Below are positions 4,850-6,031 of a stretch of DNA of 6,031 nucleotides, one piece after another. Numbering within the stretch: position 1 is the stretch's first letter; each line of letters begins with the position of its first letter. Both the position numbers and the translations under genes were made by a program. The notes under the pieces were generated by a model, which searched no databases, was not told where the DNA came from, and saw only the letters and a list, made by a program, of their open reading frames with translations. Where the stretch lies: positions 1 to 6,031 of the forward strand of contig JAAUPC010000228.1 in assembly GCA_012036325.1 (NCBI GenBank), in the 5' to 3' direction. The DNA comes from Paracoccaceae bacterium. Lineage in GTDB: Bacteria > Pseudomonadota > Alphaproteobacteria > Rhodobacterales > Rhodobacteraceae.

Positions 4850-5719
4850 ATGATCCCCTTTCCCGACCTGTCGCCCACCCTGTTCGAGGTTGAGGTCTTC
4901 GGCCTGACCCTTGCCTTGCGCTGGTATGCGCTGGCCTATATCGCGGGTATCCTTTTTGCCTGGTGGATCGTGGTCCGCGCCATTCGCAATCCCGCCCTCT
5001 GGTCCGGCACGCCCCCCCTGACGGCCGAACAGGCCGAGCGTTTCCTGACCTGGTCCGTCTTTGGCATCATCCTGGGCGGGCGGCTGGGCTATGTGATCTT
5101 CTACGACCCCGACACCTATCTGGCCGAACCTTGGAAAATCCCGCAGGTCTGGGAAGGCGGCATGGCCTTTCATGGCGGGTTCGCCGGGGTCGCCATCGCT
5201 GGTATCTGGTTCTGCCGGCGCGAAAAGATCCCGATGCTGTCGATGGGCGATCTTCTGGCCATGGCCGTGCCCATAGGCCTAATGCTGGGCCGCCTTGCCA
5301 ACTTCATCAACGCCGAGCTTTGGGGCCGTCCGACCACTCTGCCCTGGGGCGTGATCTTCCCGGGTGACGCGGCGCAGGCCTGTGACGGTGTCGTGGGCCT
5401 CTGCGCCCGCCACCCCAGCCAGCTTTACCAGGCGGCGCTGGAAGGGCTGCTTCTGGCTGTCGTCCTGATCTGGCTTGGCTTCCGTCGCGGGTGGCTGAAA
5501 CGTCCTGGCGCGCTGATGGGCCTGTTCCTTCTGGGCTATGGCCTCGCGCGGTTCATCGTGGAATTCTTCCGCCAGCCCGACGCGCAGTTTGTCAGCGATG
5601 GCAACCCCGTCGGCCTTGCGCTGCAGGTCGGCGGCTATGGTCTAACCATGGGGCAGCTCCTGTCCCTGCCGATGATCGCGGCGGGGGTCTGGTTCCTGGC
5701 CCGCGCCAGGGCGCGCTGA
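4850..5719 (+). CDS. lgt: Prolipoprotein diacylglyceryl transferase
   Basis: Inner-membrane enzyme that moves diacylglycerol from phosphatidylglycerol to the lipobox cysteine of prelipoproteins, the first step of lipoprotein maturation. It is 289 residues, the normal length. Landmarks are RWYALAYIAG (24-33) with Y26; GGRLGYVIFY (76-85); GGMAFHGGFAG (103-113) with H108 (E. coli H103); the Lgt signature GRLANFINAELWGRPT (147-162) with R148, N151 and E155 (E. coli R143, N146, E151); HPSQLYQAALEG (188-199); and RFIVEFFRQPD (234-244) with R234 and E238 (E. coli R239 and E243). Seven membrane helices fit the hydrophobic pattern. I chose ATG 4850 because AAGGA (4837-4841) lies eight bases upstream and homology starts at MIPFPDLSPTLFEV; the upstream in-frame ATG at 4775 falls within palindromic non-coding DNA. 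It begins an operon with the methyltransferase gene 11 bases downstream and is divergent from ubiK. All key residues are present, so it should be active. Confidence 0.97.
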   Translation: MIPFPDLSPTLFEVEVFGLTLALRWYALAYIAGILFAWWIVVRAIRNPALWSGTPPLTAEQAERFLTWSVFGIILGGRLGYVIFYDPDTYLAEPWKIPQVWEGGMAFHGGFAGVAIAGIWFCRREKIPMLSMGDLLAMAVPIGLMLGRLANFINAELWGRPTTLPWGVIFPGDAAQACDGVVGLCARHPSQLYQAALEGLLLAVVLIWLGFRRGWLKRPGALMGLFLLGYGLARFIVEFFRQPDAQFVSDGNPVGLALQVGGYGLTMGQLLSLPMIAAGVWFLARARAR

Positions 5720-5730
5720 ACGGGGGCCGC

Positions 5731-6031
5731 ATGACGCCACTCGCGGCCATCCTGACCCAGCGCATCCGCGAAGGCGGGCCGATCACGGTTGCCGACTACA
5801 TGGCCGAGTGCCTTTTGCACCCAACTCACGGCTACTACACCACGCGCGAACCCTTCGGTAGCGCAGGCGACTTCACCACCGCCCCCGAAATCAGCCAGAT
5901 GTTTGGTGAGCTTTTCGGCCTCGCCCTCGCCCAAGCCTGGATCGACCAGGGCGCGCCCGCACCCTTTACCCTGGCTGAACTGGGCCCTGGCCGTGGCACC
6001 CTGATGGCCGACATCCTGCGCGCCACCCGCG
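5731..6031 (+). CDS. MidA/NDUFAF7-like SAM-dependent methyltransferase (3' end missing)
   Basis: N-terminal 100 residues of a Methyltransf_28 (DUF185) protein, open to the window edge; full members are about 350 residues. Visible motifs are GPITVADYMAECLLHPTHGY (16-35), GSAGDFTTAPEISQMFGE (43-60), and the SAM-binding motif I ELGPGRGTLMADILR (83-97). The human homologue NDUFAF7 symmetrically dimethylates an arginine of complex I subunit NDUFS2; in bacteria the target is not firmly known, and a complex I role here is inference. The start ATG 5731 lies 11 bases after lgt's stop, preceded by a G-rich stretch (GGGGG, 5722-5726), so it is in the lgt operon. In many Rhodobacterales this gene is followed by pgeF (peptidoglycan-editing factor, YfiH/LACC1 family), which cannot be seen here. 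Confidence 0.93.
   Translation, partial: MTPLAAILTQRIREGGPITVADYMAECLLHPTHGYYTTREPFGSAGDFTTAPEISQMFGELFGLALAQAWIDQGAPAPFTLAELGPGRGTLMADILRATR

Overview
The window looks like an ordinary chromosomal stretch from an alphaproteobacterium of the Rhodobacter/Paracoccus group (Rhodobacterales). The DNA is GC-rich with strong C/G preference at third codon positions. It carries a TIGR02186 (Alph_Pro_TM) protein, a family essentially confined to alphaproteobacteria, and it has an lgt - MidA-like methyltransferase order typical of that order. I see no mobile elements, CRISPR arrays, tRNA or rRNA genes, or phage genes.

Layout. (1) Positions 2-1755: the two membrane permeases of a BmpA/Nup-type nucleoside ABC transporter, the first cut by the window edge; they overlap by one base (TGATG). 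(2) Positions 1756-1851: a relatively AT-rich intergenic patch with a perfect dyad (TTGTGC-N9-GCACAA) and a GC-rich leader that can fold in two mutually exclusive ways. (3) Positions 1852-2655: a trimeric-type purine-nucleoside phosphorylase. With the transporter it forms a nucleoside uptake and phosphorolysis module. (4) Positions 2656-2738: a short gap whose reading frame, in phase with the phosphorylase, stays open and coding-like up to a TGATG junction with the next gene. (5) Positions 2739-4414: a TauE/SafE-family exporter overlapping by four bases (GTGA) a secreted, C-terminally anchored TIGR02186 protein, followed by an intrinsic terminator. (6) Positions 4447-4700, minus strand: a ubiK/BMFP homologue broken by a one-base frameshift. 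It is missing from a simple ORF list because neither half is a full-length ORF. (7) Positions 4701-4849: a divergent promoter region with several palindromes. (8) Positions 4850-6031: lgt (prolipoprotein diacylglyceryl transferase) and, 11 bases downstream, the first 100 codons of a MidA/NDUFAF7-like SAM-dependent methyltransferase that runs off the window.

How the genes work together. The first three genes import nucleosides and split purine nucleosides with phosphate. The TauE/TIGR02186 pair is probably one functional unit, an anion (sulfite-like) exporter with a periplasmic partner, but its substrate is unknown. The lgt block is housekeeping: lipoprotein lipidation, then a protein arginine methyltransferase-like gene. 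The divergent ubiK encodes a ubiquinone-biosynthesis accessory factor.

I did not find a clearly new system. The items most worth a second look are the frameshift in ubiK, the uncharacterised exporter/periplasmic-protein pair, the coding-like tail after the phosphorylase, and the regulatory dyads in front of the phosphorylase and lgt.
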